A stretch of 64,000 nt of DNA from positions 105,341-169,340 of the forward strand of contig CAWEBF010000034.1 of NCBI GenBank assembly GCA_963807235.1. The letters run 5' to 3'. Positions 19,664 to 28,437 of the stretch are shown here, piece after piece. Within the stretch, counting starts at the first letter, position 1. Each line of letters begins with the position of its first letter. The position numbers and the translations under genes are program-made. Under the pieces are notes generated by a model that saw only the letters and a list, made by a program, of their open reading frames with translations, made no database searches and was not told where the DNA came from. This DNA comes from CAWEBF01 sp963807235 (GTDB lineage: Bacteria; Acidobacteriota; Vicinamibacteria; Vicinamibacterales; UBA2999).

Positions 19664-20059
19664 ATGTCCGTGTCGGTCCGGGGGCGCTGCGACGCCATCG
19701 AAGAGTGCTACGAGTTCATGCTGGCCTATGCCGCCCAGGGCGTCTCGGGCGAGCCCGGCCAAGGCCACGCTGAACAGCTGCGCACCCTCCTGACGGGGGC
19801 CAGCCAGGCGCTCGACGGGTTGGCGGATGCCTTTCGGGCCGCCGTGGCCGCGGCGCAGGTGACGCCTGCGGAACCCTACGACAGCTTCATCGCCGTCCTG
19901 GAGCGCGACGCCGCCGACAGCCTGGCGGCGGTCCGCCTGGTGCTCGCCCAGCCCGCCATCAGCTCCCAGCTGGTGGACAACCTGAACGCCTCCATCCACT
20001 TGAGGGCCCTCCTGACGGATCTGTTTCTGATCGATGAAATCCTGACCCACCGAACCTAG
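19664..20059 (+). CDS. Small helical hypothetical protein
   Basis: A 131-residue cytoplasmic protein with no recognised family. It begins 13 nt after the amidohydrolase stop, is almost entirely helical, and contains ECYEFMLAYAAQG near the N-terminus and a hydrophobic helix NASIHLRALLTDLFLIDEIL at the C-terminus. The start ATG at 19664 is inferred from the preceding stop. Position suggests cotranscription with the amidohydrolase. I cannot assign a function. Confidence 0.6.
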   Translation: MSVSVRGRCDAIEECYEFMLAYAAQGVSGEPGQGHAEQLRTLLTGASQALDGLADAFRAAVAAAQVTPAEPYDSFIAVLERDAADSLAAVRLVLAQPAISSQLVDNLNASIHLRALLTDLFLIDEILTHRT

Positions 20060-20116
20060 GCGAAGCGGCGCGATCGACCGGCGCGCAGGCGAAGCGTGCG
20101 CTCTACAGTGACCCGT

Positions 20117-21845
20117 CTAGTTCTTCTCGAGCGCTTTCGCACCGCTTTCGAGGCGTTGTCAAGGGCTTCTCCAAGAGACTCTCAACCGAAGGGCGACTGT
20201 TCATGCGAACGCGAGCGGCATTGTTCGTTGTATCGCCTGCTGATGAGGAACGACGTCGCGTCGGCGGTGTGATCGATGCCCATTCCCCTGCCGATCCCCA
20301 TCCCCATGCCCATCGACTGCATCTGGAAGAGGGCGGGATTGCCAAGCAGACCCAGGCCGGCCCAGGTTCGTGCCCGCAGGGAATGACCGGCACATGCGGC
20401 TCATCATCTGCGGACCCATCATCATGCCATGTACATGCCGCCCGCGAATTGCGCAAAAGCCGAGGCCGGTCTTGCATGCTGAAGCCGCTACCGTCTTTCC
20501 CTTTCGTGGTTGTCGAAAGGCGCGGACTTGCCGTCCGGCTGAACGAGCTTCACCGACGACGCTGAGCCTCGGTGGGATACTTCTGCGGCGCGCCCGCGCC
20601 TGCCGCGGGCGCCGCAACGCGAGAGGCCGCCTCTCAGCAAGCTGAGAGCTCCAGCTTCGACACCTTCATCGTGGTCACTTCGGCCAGCAGCAGAAGACCG
20701 AGCTGCAGTTCGGGGGCGCGCTTCTCCAACTCGGCGCGTGGCTGCGGCGAGCGGCGTCACCTCGAACTTCGCTTCGGTGAGATCGGCCGACTAGTCAGTC
20801 TCACGCAAGCGCCCGCGTGTCAACCGCGGTCTCCGTCTTATTGGTGAACTCAGGCACACCAATCCGAACAACACCCGGCGGCGCGCAGCCGCGGCGTGGT
20901 CGGGGGGGCAGCATTCTGGGCCGCCAGCTTCGCCTCGTTCGCGTCGCTCAGGGCCTTCGACAGCTCGACGAGCGTTCAGCGCCGCATTGAGTCCGGCGGG
21001 AACTCGAAGAGCGCGGGATCGAGCGTCGTCAGCTCGAACTCGGTGACCTCCATCGACACCACTGTCCGGCTTCCCGTCGTCGCCGATGATCGTGGTCGGG
21101 TAGCCGATGGGAAAGCCGAGCGCCTTCGGATCGCCGTTGGGCGTGGCCTGTCTGGTCAGCGCAGCCGCCGGGGGCGCTCCGGCGCCGCGGCGGCGGCTTG
21201 CGCCGCGAGCACCTTCGACGTGTCGATATACCGGCCGCGGTCTCGATGCGCTGCTACGACGTTCGCAGGCGCCGGCCGCGGCTGCTTGTCGATCATCGTC
21301 TTCACGTGCCGCGCCTGCTGGCCGAACGCATCTTGGGCACGCCGGTGTCGACGATGGTGGTGGCACCACCACGACGCCAGGCGGCTTCGGCGAAGCGGCG
21401 GGATCGGCGGCAGCAAGCGGGCGCCGGCGACAGCATCCCTCGGGCGCAACAAGATAGGTATTGGCCGCGCCGCTGATCTGGACGATACGCATCTGATCGT
21501 GCTGCTTGAGCAGCACCAAGTCCTGGAACTCGAAGCGCTCACGCTGCCCTTGACGAACGTCACGGTCTCGGTCTTTTGGTCGCCGGTCGTGTAGCTCGTC
21601 TTGAATCGAACGTCTGGGGAGGTGGCGGCGCTGGCGGCGGAGCGGGTTCCGCCGGCTTGGCCGCAGGCTTGGGGACTGGCGTGTGCAGGGCCCGCGGGTG
21701 AAGTATTGTCTGTGGCGCGGGTTTTCGTGTCGCCGGCGCTTGCGCTTCGAGCGACCTCGAAGGCAGCTCGGTGCAACCAGTGAGGCGCAACGAAGGAAAC
21801 GGAAACAGCGGTCAGGGCGAGTTGACGAACGATGTGTCTGCACCG
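20117..21845 (-). pseudogene. Heavily broken lipoprotein/secreted gene
   Basis: No frame stays open, but patches in all three minus frames read as one or two related secreted proteins. From 21840 downwards: a lipoprotein-like start with LTGCTELPSRSLEAQAP and a long proline-alanine linker; RFKTSYTTGDQKTETVTFVKG; FEFQDLVLLKQHDQMRIVQI; FGQQARHVKTMID; GYPTTIIGDDGKPDSG. Then IGVPEFTNKTETAVDTRAL, TEAKFEVTPLAAAT, SVKLVQPDGKSAPFD and a glycine/methionine-rich stretch, ending near KALEKN. The first half resembles DUF4412-like acidobacterial proteins. At least eight frame changes and several internal stops occur in 1.7 kb, far more than in neighbouring genes. It is either a real pseudogene or a poorly covered stretch of assembly. 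Confidence 0.6.
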
Positions 21846-22073
21846 GGCAGGTGTACGTGGAGGGCTCGAGCGGGCCAGTAAAGTGTTGACGATACGCGCC
21901 TTACGGCGGCGTGAAGGATTGAGTTAGCACGCAGGCGAGCACCATGAACACAACGCTAGAAGCGTTCGTAGTTCTCCGTAGTTGCTCCCATCTCCGGTCT
22001 CCGGCCCGCAACTCGCATGGTGGCGGCTCGCCCGAGCCGGCCACAGAGCCGGAGCCAGGCTACACTTCACGGC

Positions 22074-22501
22074 GTGCAGCAGCAGAAGGCTCGGCGGTTC
22101 CTGGCGTGGCTGTTGTCCGTGCTGGGCGGCATCATGAGCCTGGCTTTTCTGGCTGTCGTCATGCCGACGTCCTCCATGGCGGCGATCGCAGACTGGCTCG
22201 GGGTCGGGCCGCTTCACCGTTCCCCGCTGACCGAGTATCTGACGCGTTCGCTGTCGGCCATGTATGGCGTGTTCGGCGTCCTGCATCTCTATCTCGCCCG
22301 CGATGTCGTTCGTTACCTGGACCTGATCGTCGTCCTCGGCTGGCTCACCGTCCTGGCCGGCGTGATCGTGACAGCAGTCGATTTCGGCGCGGGCATGCCG
22401 CTGTTCTGGAGCTGGGGCGAAGGACCGCCGACAGCGTACTCGTCGGCCTGGCCTATGTCTGGCTGGCACGGCGGGCCCGGGTAGGCGCGCCCAGAGCCTA
22501 A
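22074..22501 (+). CDS. Small integral membrane protein, frameshifted near 22435
   Basis: A protein of about 142 residues with three or four membrane helices (ARRFLAWLLSVLGGIMSLAF, YGVFGVLHLYLARDVV, LIVVLGWLTVLAGVIV). At a GTAC near 22435 the frame changes; the next frame continues with VLVGLAYVWLARRARVG, which restores a fourth helix and a basic end, so the longer version ending at 22501 is probably native. The GTG at 22074 is the likely start. No family is recognised and no catalytic residues are visible. Confidence 0.65.
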
Positions 22502-22519
22502 AGCCTAGAGCCTGTTCCC
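22493..22519. repeat. Degenerate heptad array (AGAGCCT type)
   Basis: AGAGCCT, AAAGCCT, AGAGCCT, GTTCCCT: period 7 nt, between the convergent ends of the membrane protein gene and the HAD gene. Confidence 0.55.
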
Positions 22520-23358
22520 TTAGCGCTCCATCCGACCGGCCAGGTCGATGAAATCCCTGGCCGCGAGGTCTACCGACGCATCGGGCTGCAGGTCCGGCTT
22601 GCCGGCCGGCCCGTATTCGAGCGGCCGCGGCACGAACGCGGTTCGCAGGCCCACCGACTTCGCTGCTCTCAGGTCGCCCAGGTGCGCGGCGACCATCATC
22701 ACTTCGCCGGGCTGCAGCATCAGGAAGTCGGCGGCGGACTGATAGACCTCTCGATCCGGCTTGTAGTGCCGCACCAGCTCGGCGCCGAGGATGCAGTCCC
22801 ACGGCAGGCCGGCGTGCTTGGCCATGCCGGTCATCAGCGCGATGTTGCCGTTGGACAGAGGCGCGATGATGCGCGCGCGTCTTCAATCGGGTGAGCCCGG
22901 CACGGCATCGGGCCACGGCCGCAGACGATGCCACGCGCGATTCAGGTCGGCGATCTCGGATTCCGTAAGCTCGTTGATCCCGAACTTCCCCAGCAGGCCG
23001 TCTAGCGTCATCCGGTGCAGGACGTCCAGCTGCGTCCAGGGCAGCTCGCCCGGTGCGGACGCGGTTCATGCTGGGCGCGTAGCCGGCGCGCCACGCGTCG
23101 GCGAACGCGCCGCCGTCGATTGTCAGCCTCTTGCGCTGCGCCAGCTCCTCCACCTCGCGGCGCGACCGAGGTGCGCCAGTCCACCACGGTGCCGAAGACG
23201 TCGAAGACAAGCGCCTTCACCGATCGCGCGTCGAGCGCGGAAGATTGGGAACTCTGCATGGTCGCTCCTCTGGATGGCGCGGTCGACCCGAACCCCGATC
23301 CCACGATGGCCACGGCGCCGGCACGGAGCGCCGCCCGCCTGGAGATCCCGTTTCGCAT
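22520..23358 (-). CDS. Tat-exported HAD family hydrolase (haloacid dehalogenase type II), three frameshifts
   Basis: Reconstructed across breaks near 23175, 23045 and 22885. The start ATG at 23358 has an AGGAGG site nearby and opens a Tat signal (ISRRAALRAGAVAIVG). The HAD core then follows: KALVFDVFGTVVDWRTS with the nucleophile aspartate and DxxGT motif, the cap region with WRAGYAPSMNRV and LDGLLGKFGI, APLSNGN (motif II), AELVRHYKPDREVYQ (motif III lysine) and MVAAHLGDLRAAKSVGL (motif IV). That order fits 2-haloacid dehalogenase type II. Export of such an enzyme is uncommon. It is divergent from the amidohydrolase at 23393, with 34 nt between start codons. The breaks look like sequence errors. 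Confidence 0.82.
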
Positions 23359-23392
23359 GATGCCTCCTGTCGAGCCGCACCATAATGCCACC

Positions 23393-25117
23393 ATGCGTAG
23401 CCTGATCGCCCTCGTTCTGGCGTCGTCGGTCGCCGCGTGCGCGCGGCCTGCCGTCGAGCCGGCGACGCTGGTTCTGCGCGGCGGGAACTTCCTCACCATG
23501 GAAGAGACCACTCGGCAGCCGCAGGCTCTCGCCGTCCGAGGCGACCGGATCGTGGCAGTGGGCGCGATCGCCGAGGTGGAGCCCTACATCGGCCCCGCCA
23601 CCGAGGTGCTCGAGCTGGCCGGGCTGACCGTTGTCCCGGGCTTCATCGACGGCCACGCACACTTTATGGGCCTCGGGCAATCGCGGATGGTCCTGGATCT
23701 CCGAGAAGCGCAGACGTGGGAGGCAATCGAGTCGATGGTGCGCGATGCGGCCGCGACGTCGAAGCCGGGGGAGTGGATTCGCGGCCGTGGGTGGCATCAG
23801 GAGAAGTGGACGGCGCCGCCGGAGCCGAACGTGGAGGGGTTCCCGCTGCACGACTCGCTGAGCCGGGTATCCCCGAACAACCCGGTGTTCCTCGAACACG
23901 CCAGCGGCCACGCGGGATTCGTCAACGCTCGCGCGCTCGAGGCCGCCGGCATCACTGCCGCCACCCGGAACCCGCCGGGCGGCGAGATCCTGAAGGACCT
24001 ATCGGGCCGGCCCACGGGCCTGCTGCGCGAAACGGCGTCCGATCTCGCCAAGCGCGCGATGGCCGACTGGCTGGCGAGGCGCACGACCGAGGAGCAGGCG
24101 GAGGATGCCAGGCGGACCATCGAGCTCGCCGTGGAGGAGGCGCTCCGCAACGGCATCACGACCATCCACGACGCTGGGGAGAGCTTTGCCGCCATCGACC
24201 AGTTGAAGCAGGCCGCCGCGTCCGGCGCGTTGGGCGTCCGGCTGTGGGTCATGGTGCGCGATACCAACGAGAACATCGCCGCCAAGATGCGCATCGTACA
24301 AGGCGGTAGGCCTCGCTGACGGGTACTTGACCATCGCCGCGATCAAGAAAACCATCGACGGCGCAATCGGCTCCCGCGGCGCATGGCTGCTCGCGCCGTA
24401 CAACGACATGCCGTCGAGCACGGGGCTCAACACCGCACCTGTCGAGGAGGTGCGGGCACTGGCCGCCCTGGCCGCGGCCAACGGTGTCCAACTCGCCGTC
24501 CACGCCATCGGCAATCGCGCCAATCGCGAAGTGCTCGACATCTACGAGGCGACGTTCAGGGCCAACCCCGAGGTAAAGGACTGGCGTTGGCGCATCGAGC
24601 ACGCCCAGCACCTGGATGAGGCCGACATCCCCCGCTTCGGGAAACTGGGCGTCATTGCGTCGATGCAAGGGATCCACGCGACGTCGGACGCGCCCTACGT
24701 GCGCGCGCGCCTGGGCGAGGAGCGTGTAGCGGAGGGCGGCTATGTCTGGCGGAAGCTGATCGACTCCGGCGCCATCGTCTCGAACGGCACCGACGCGCCG
24801 GTGGAGCGCATCGACCCCATCCAGAACCTGCACGCCACGATCACGCGCAAGATGAGGAATGGGTCCGTGTTCTTCCCCAGCCAGCGGATGTCGCGCGAGG
24901 AGGCGTTGAGGTCCTACACCTACAACGCCGCGTACCCGCCAAGGAGGAGCACCTCAAGGGCTCGCTGGCGGTGGGGAAGCTCGCCGACATCACCGTGCTC
25001 ACCAAGGACATCATGTCGGTGCCGGACGACGACATCTTGTCCGCCGAAGTGGCCTACACCATCGTCGGCGGCAAGGTGAGATACCGCCGCCCGGCGGCCG
25101 CGTCAGGCGGGCCGTAA
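23393..25117 (+). CDS. Amidohydrolase lipoprotein (Amidohydro_3/YtcJ-like), two frameshifts
   Basis: A metal-dependent hydrolase of about 570 residues. The N-terminus MRSLIALVLASSVAAC is a lipoprotein signal with the lipobox cysteine at residue 16. VVPGFIDGHAHFMGL carries HxH, RIEHAQHLDEAD the later histidines, and SNGTDAPVERIDP the catalytic-type aspartate. The frame breaks at a GTAC near 24297 (resumes with LADGYLTIAAIKK) and again at a GTAC near 24931 (resumes with KEEHLKGSLAVGKLADITVL), ending at 25117. Both breaks are single-base events inside conserved sequence. The 3' end overlaps the convergent ATP-grasp gene by 15 nt. Substrate unknown; the family includes hydrolases of N-acyl and exo-amide substrates. 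Confidence 0.88.
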
Positions 25118-26060
25118 CGCCAGTTGGTGTTCCAGGTAGTCCACCACGCGCTCGAACGGGTCGAAGCCGAACGCCGCGGCCACCGACGGGCCGGAGATTC
25201 GAGTTGGCGTTGATGTCGTAGAACACCCGCCGGCCGTCGGGTGTCTCCAGGTACTCGATGCCGCCGACGTCCAGGCGTGCCGCGCGCACAATCGCGGTCG
25301 CCGTCTGCACGGCCTCACGAGGCACGCCGGGATAGGGATAGAACTCGACGGGCGGCGCCGCCACGGCCACCTCGGGGATTTCGCAGACGCCATCGCCCTC
25401 GTCCGGATTGCACACGGGTGACGGGCACAGGTTGAAGCGGCCGTGCGTCTTCACTCGCATCGCATACAACAGCTCGCCGCCCAGGAACTCCAGGCGGACG
25501 ATGCCTTCGTCGGGATCGTGCGGCAGGTATTCCTGGAGCAGGAACAGGTTGTCCGGCAGCCAGACGCCCGGGTCCGCGGCGAAGATCGCCTCGATCTCCG
25601 CCAGCGAGTTCACCACCTGGATGCGCGCTCCGCTGCCGCCCTGGTCGGGCTTGAGCAGCGCCGGCCAGGTGATCGAGGCCTCGAGACGGCGCAGGGCGCT
25701 GACGTCGTTGAACGTGATCGATCGCGGCGTGTCGATGCCCAGCGTGTGCAGCAGCGTCGCCTGGGCGCTCTTGCTCAGTTCCAGCGCGAACACGTCGGCC
25801 CCGTTCAGCACGCGAGCGCCCCGACGCTCCAGGGTCCGCATGTAGGCCAGGGCCAGCGGCACCGCCCGCGCGTTGCCGCGCACGTACGCGCTGGGGCTCG
25901 CCTGGTTGAAGTAGAGCTGCGCGGTGGGCGCTTCGACATTGCTGAAAGCCGCCTGTTTCAGGTCGAAGGGCGCATACGACACGCCCCGCCGCTCGAGCGC
26001 CTCGAAGAACGGCTTCTGCCACTCGGGGTGTTCGTGGATGACGACGAGGTCAGGTGCCAT
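25103..26060 (-). CDS. RimK-like ATP-grasp ligase, frameshifted near 25198
   Basis: An ATP-grasp protein of about 315 residues related to RimK and glutathione-synthetase-type ligases, which join a carboxylate to an amine using ATP. Seen in order: an N-terminal pre-ATP-grasp domain (DLVVIHEHPEWQKPFFEAL), KPDQGGSGARI for ATP binding, LQEYLPHDPDEGIVRLEF, and GGIEYLETPDGRRVFYDINANSN with magnesium ligands. A break near 25198 is followed in the next frame by SGPSVAAAFGFDPFERVVDYL to 25103. The acceptor substrate cannot be told. Confidence 0.83.
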
Positions 26061-26097
26061 TCAGCCGATCCTGCCACAGGGGAATAGAATGCTCCAT

Positions 26098-26150
26098 CGT
26101 TGGTCGTTGGTCGTTAGTCGTTGGTCGTTAGGACCAGCTGCAAGTGGTCC
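26098..26150. repeat. Heptad array, TTGGTCG type, with adjoining hairpin
   Basis: CGTTGGT, CGTTGGT, CGTTAGT, CGTTGGT, CGTTAGG (26098-26132), then the 6-bp hairpin GGACCA/TGGTCC (26131-26136 and 26145-26150) and a further CGTTAGT. Intergenic, between the divergent ATP-grasp and lipoprotein genes. Confidence 0.8.
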
Positions 26151-26177
26151 CGTCGTTAGTCACCATTGGAGATCCAG

Positions 26178-26911
26178 ATGATTGAGGTTCGTGGCCGTTT
26201 TCTGCTTGCGCTTGCTGTCGTGTCGGCGTTGATGCTCACCGCGTGCGAATCCAACGAATCCACTGCGCCGACGCCGGTCACGACGCCCAGTCCGACCCCC
26301 GCTCCGACCCCCGCCCCGTCAGGGCCGACCTTCACGGTCAGCGGCACGATTTCCGAGACCGCGCCCACCACATCAACTCGAGTGGGCAGCGCCGAAGTAC
26401 AGCTGTCGGGCGGCGTCGCCACCGGGTCGAGCGCCGACGGCACCTTCACGATCCCGAACGTCGCCAGCGGCACCTACACGCTCCGGGTCGCCAAAGCGGC
26501 CTACGAGACGACGACGCAGACCGTCACCGTGTCGGGCGCGAACGTCAGCGGCGTGCAGGTGAGCCTCTGCCGGTGTTCCGGTGGGTGGACGAGGAGCACT
26601 ACCATCAGCTCGGGCCCGGCAGTCCGTCGTCGTGCCCGGGCCTGACCGACGGCCGGCCGTGCCGGTCCTACCCAGTGTTGTCACACCATAGCGGCGACGT
26701 ACGGGCGTTCGCGGCCTGGAATTCTCTCGCGGCCGACTTCGACATGGAGTTCTGGTGCGGCAATACCCGCGTCGAGCGCCGCGGCCAGGTGGGCAACGAC
26801 CACGACGAGATCCTGCCGCACATCAACGCCGGCCAGTCCTGCGCCATCTACGTCGTGCACGCGCGCGGCATCCACCTGCAGTCCACGCTCTACCTGCGTT
26901 ACCCGTACTGA
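26178..26911 (+). CDS. Lipoprotein with carboxypeptidase-regulatory-like domain, frameshifted near 26570
   Basis: A secreted lipoprotein: signal ALAVVSALMLTAC with the lipobox cysteine near residue 22, a Pro/Thr-rich linker, then a beta-sandwich of the CarboxypepD_reg type (TVSGTISETAP, SADGTFTIPNVASGTYTLRV). Near 26570 a shift occurs and the next frame continues with PVFRWVDEEHYHQL, WNSLAADFDMEFWCG and YVVHARGIHLQSTLYLRYPY to 26911. The C-terminal part is not recognised. GGAG lies 7 nt before the ATG at 26178. It is probably a surface or periplasmic binding protein. Confidence 0.7.
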
Positions 26912-26920
26912 GCGCCATCG

Positions 26921-27712
26921 ATGACCCGCACGGCCGCCGTATTGGTGTGGGCGCTGGCCATGGCAGCATGGCTGTCGCCGCGGATCGCCCAGGGGCAGAC
27001 ACTGCCCGATTGGAGCGGCGTCTGGACGATGGTCGGGCCCACCGTCTTCGACACCGCCACGCAAACGGGGAAAGGCGGCGTCACGACGCCTGGCGTTCGT
27101 GAGCATCCTCCCTACAACGCCGAGTGGGAAGCAATCTATCGCACGCATCTCGAGCTTCGCGACAAGAACCGCTTTCCCGACACCATCTCGAACTGCGGCG
27201 TGCCGGCCGGGTTCCCGCGGCTCTTCAACCTGCCCGATACCTACGAGTTCATCGTCCGCCCTGAGCAGGTGTGGGTGCTGACGGAAAACGGTCCGAACAT
27301 CCTGCGCGTCTACACCGACGGCCGTCCTCATCTCGCCGACCAGTGGGAAACCTACACCGGCGATTCGGTGGGGCGTTGGGAGGGCGACACGCTGGTGTTC
27401 ACGACGCGGGCGCTCAAGGGCTTTCGCGACAAGGACGTGATCCTGGATCGCACCGGGCTGGTGCTGAGCGACAAGGCCCACGTGACGACGCGGATCCGCA
27501 AGAGCGACGCCGCCACGCTCGACGTGCGGATGACGATCGAGGATCCGGTGTCGCTGACCAAACCCTGGCCGGTCGCCAAGCAGTTTCGCAAGCAGGCCGC
27601 CGGGACGCGCGTCTACGACTACGGCTGCGCCGAGAACAACCGCAACCCGGTGGACCCCACGACCGGAAAGACGCTGATCCTGGGCCCTGACGGCAAGGTC
27701 CTCAATAAGTAG
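26921..27712 (+). CDS. Secreted acidobacterial hypothetical protein
   Basis: A 263-residue exported protein with a signal peptide ending near AQGQ (residue 26). It shares LPDWSGVWTMVG and DSVGRWEGDTLVFTT with the protein at 8776-9537, so the two are paralogues of the same acidobacterial family. It starts 9 nt after the lipoprotein gene and is followed after 18 nt by a DUF6152-like gene, a pairing common in this phylum. No reaction is known. Confidence 0.8.
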   Translation: MTRTAAVLVWALAMAAWLSPRIAQGQTLPDWSGVWTMVGPTVFDTATQTGKGGVTTPGVREHPPYNAEWEAIYRTHLELRDKNRFPDTISNCGVPAGFPRLFNLPDTYEFIVRPEQVWVLTENGPNILRVYTDGRPHLADQWETYTGDSVGRWEGDTLVFTTRALKGFRDKDVILDRTGLVLSDKAHVTTRIRKSDAATLDVRMTIEDPVSLTKPWPVAKQFRKQAAGTRVYDYGCAENNRNPVDPTTGKTLILGPDGKVLNK

Positions 27713-27730
27713 CTGCTCGAGGAGGCGACC

Positions 27731-28105
27731 ATGCGACAGATGCTCGTGGCGGCGGTCGTGATGCTGATGGCGGCTGCGTTTTCCGTGAGGGCGCACCACT
27801 CGGCGGCGGGCTTCGACATCACCAAGGTGAAGGAGATCACCGGCACCATCAAGGAGTTCCAGTTCAAGAACCCGCACAGCTGGATCCAGGTGATGGTCGA
27901 GGACGAAAAGGGCCAGCAGACCGAGTGGAGCGTGGAGTGGGGCAGCCCGAACAACCTCGGGCGCCAGGGCATCCGGCCCTCGACGTTCCCGCCCGGCGCC
28001 AAGGTGACCATCCGGCTCAACCCGATGGACAACGGCGGTCCGGCCGGCGGCTTCGTCGGCGCAAGGTTTCCCGACGGCAAGACCGTCGGCCGCTGGGAGC
28101 CATAA
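27731..28105 (+). CDS. DUF6152-like periplasmic protein
   Basis: A 124-residue exported protein. After a signal peptide (cleavage near VRA-HH), HHSAAGFDITKVKEITGTIK and FKNPHSWIQVMVED match the DUF6152 pattern: a double histidine start followed by a G-T-I-K strand and NPHSW. It forms a small beta-barrel-like domain. GAGG lies just before the ATG. Probably cotranscribed with the upstream secreted protein. Function unknown. Confidence 0.82.
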   Translation: MRQMLVAAVVMLMAAAFSVRAHHSAAGFDITKVKEITGTIKEFQFKNPHSWIQVMVEDEKGQQTEWSVEWGSPNNLGRQGIRPSTFPPGAKVTIRLNPMDNGGPAGGFVGARFPDGKTVGRWEP

Positions 28106-28125
28106 GCGCCAGGTGAACCTAGCGT

Positions 28126-28154
28126 GGTAATATCTTACTGGTAAGAGAATTACC
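28126..28154 (+). promoter_or_regulatory. Palindromic operator of the AbrB-type antitoxin
   Basis: A near-perfect palindrome, GGTAATATCTTAC paired with GTAAGAGAATTACC across a TG centre, directly abutting the ATG at 28155. It includes TAATAT (28128-28133), a possible -10 box. Autoregulation by the encoded AbrB-fold protein is the obvious reading. Confidence 0.65.
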
Positions 28155-28407
28155 ATGCGAATCACGAGCAAGGGCCAGGTCACCATTCCCCAGGCGATCC
28201 GGGAGCAGCTTGGGCTGCTGCCGGATACGGAAGTCGAGTTCGCCGTCGAGCGGGGAGCCGCCGTGCTGCGGCCCAAGAAGGGCGTTCCTACGCACGCGCA
28301 GCAAATCGTCGGCGCACTTGAAGGCCCACGGCTCGAAGATGCGGATGAGCAGCAAGGCGCTGCTGGCGCTCTTGAGAGACGAGCCGGATGAGTTCGACGC
28401 TCGTTGA
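28155..28407 (+). CDS. AbrB/MazE-type antitoxin, frameshifted near 28312
   Basis: A swapped-hairpin DNA-binding antitoxin. MRITSKGQVTIPQAIREQLG is the standard N-terminus and DTEVEFAVERGAAVLRPKK the second strand pair. The uninterrupted frame ends at 28391 with an unrelated tail; a single-base change near 28312 gives AHLKAHGSKMRMSSKALLALLRDEP to 28407, which matches antitoxins of VapBC modules that end with a toxin-binding helix. No toxin gene follows, since polA ends at 28438. An ATG at 28388 reads MSSTLVD and then loses the pattern, as if a PIN toxin had been cut off. Solitary antitoxin or remnant module. Confidence 0.78.
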
Positions 28408-28437
28408 CATCAGGCATCCCAGGCTAGGTCCGACCAA

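Noticed and set aside
20201..20617. Several 70-140-codon frames on both strands in the broken region
   Set aside because: Each is a fragment or shadow of the damaged minus-strand gene; none has a coherent domain alone.
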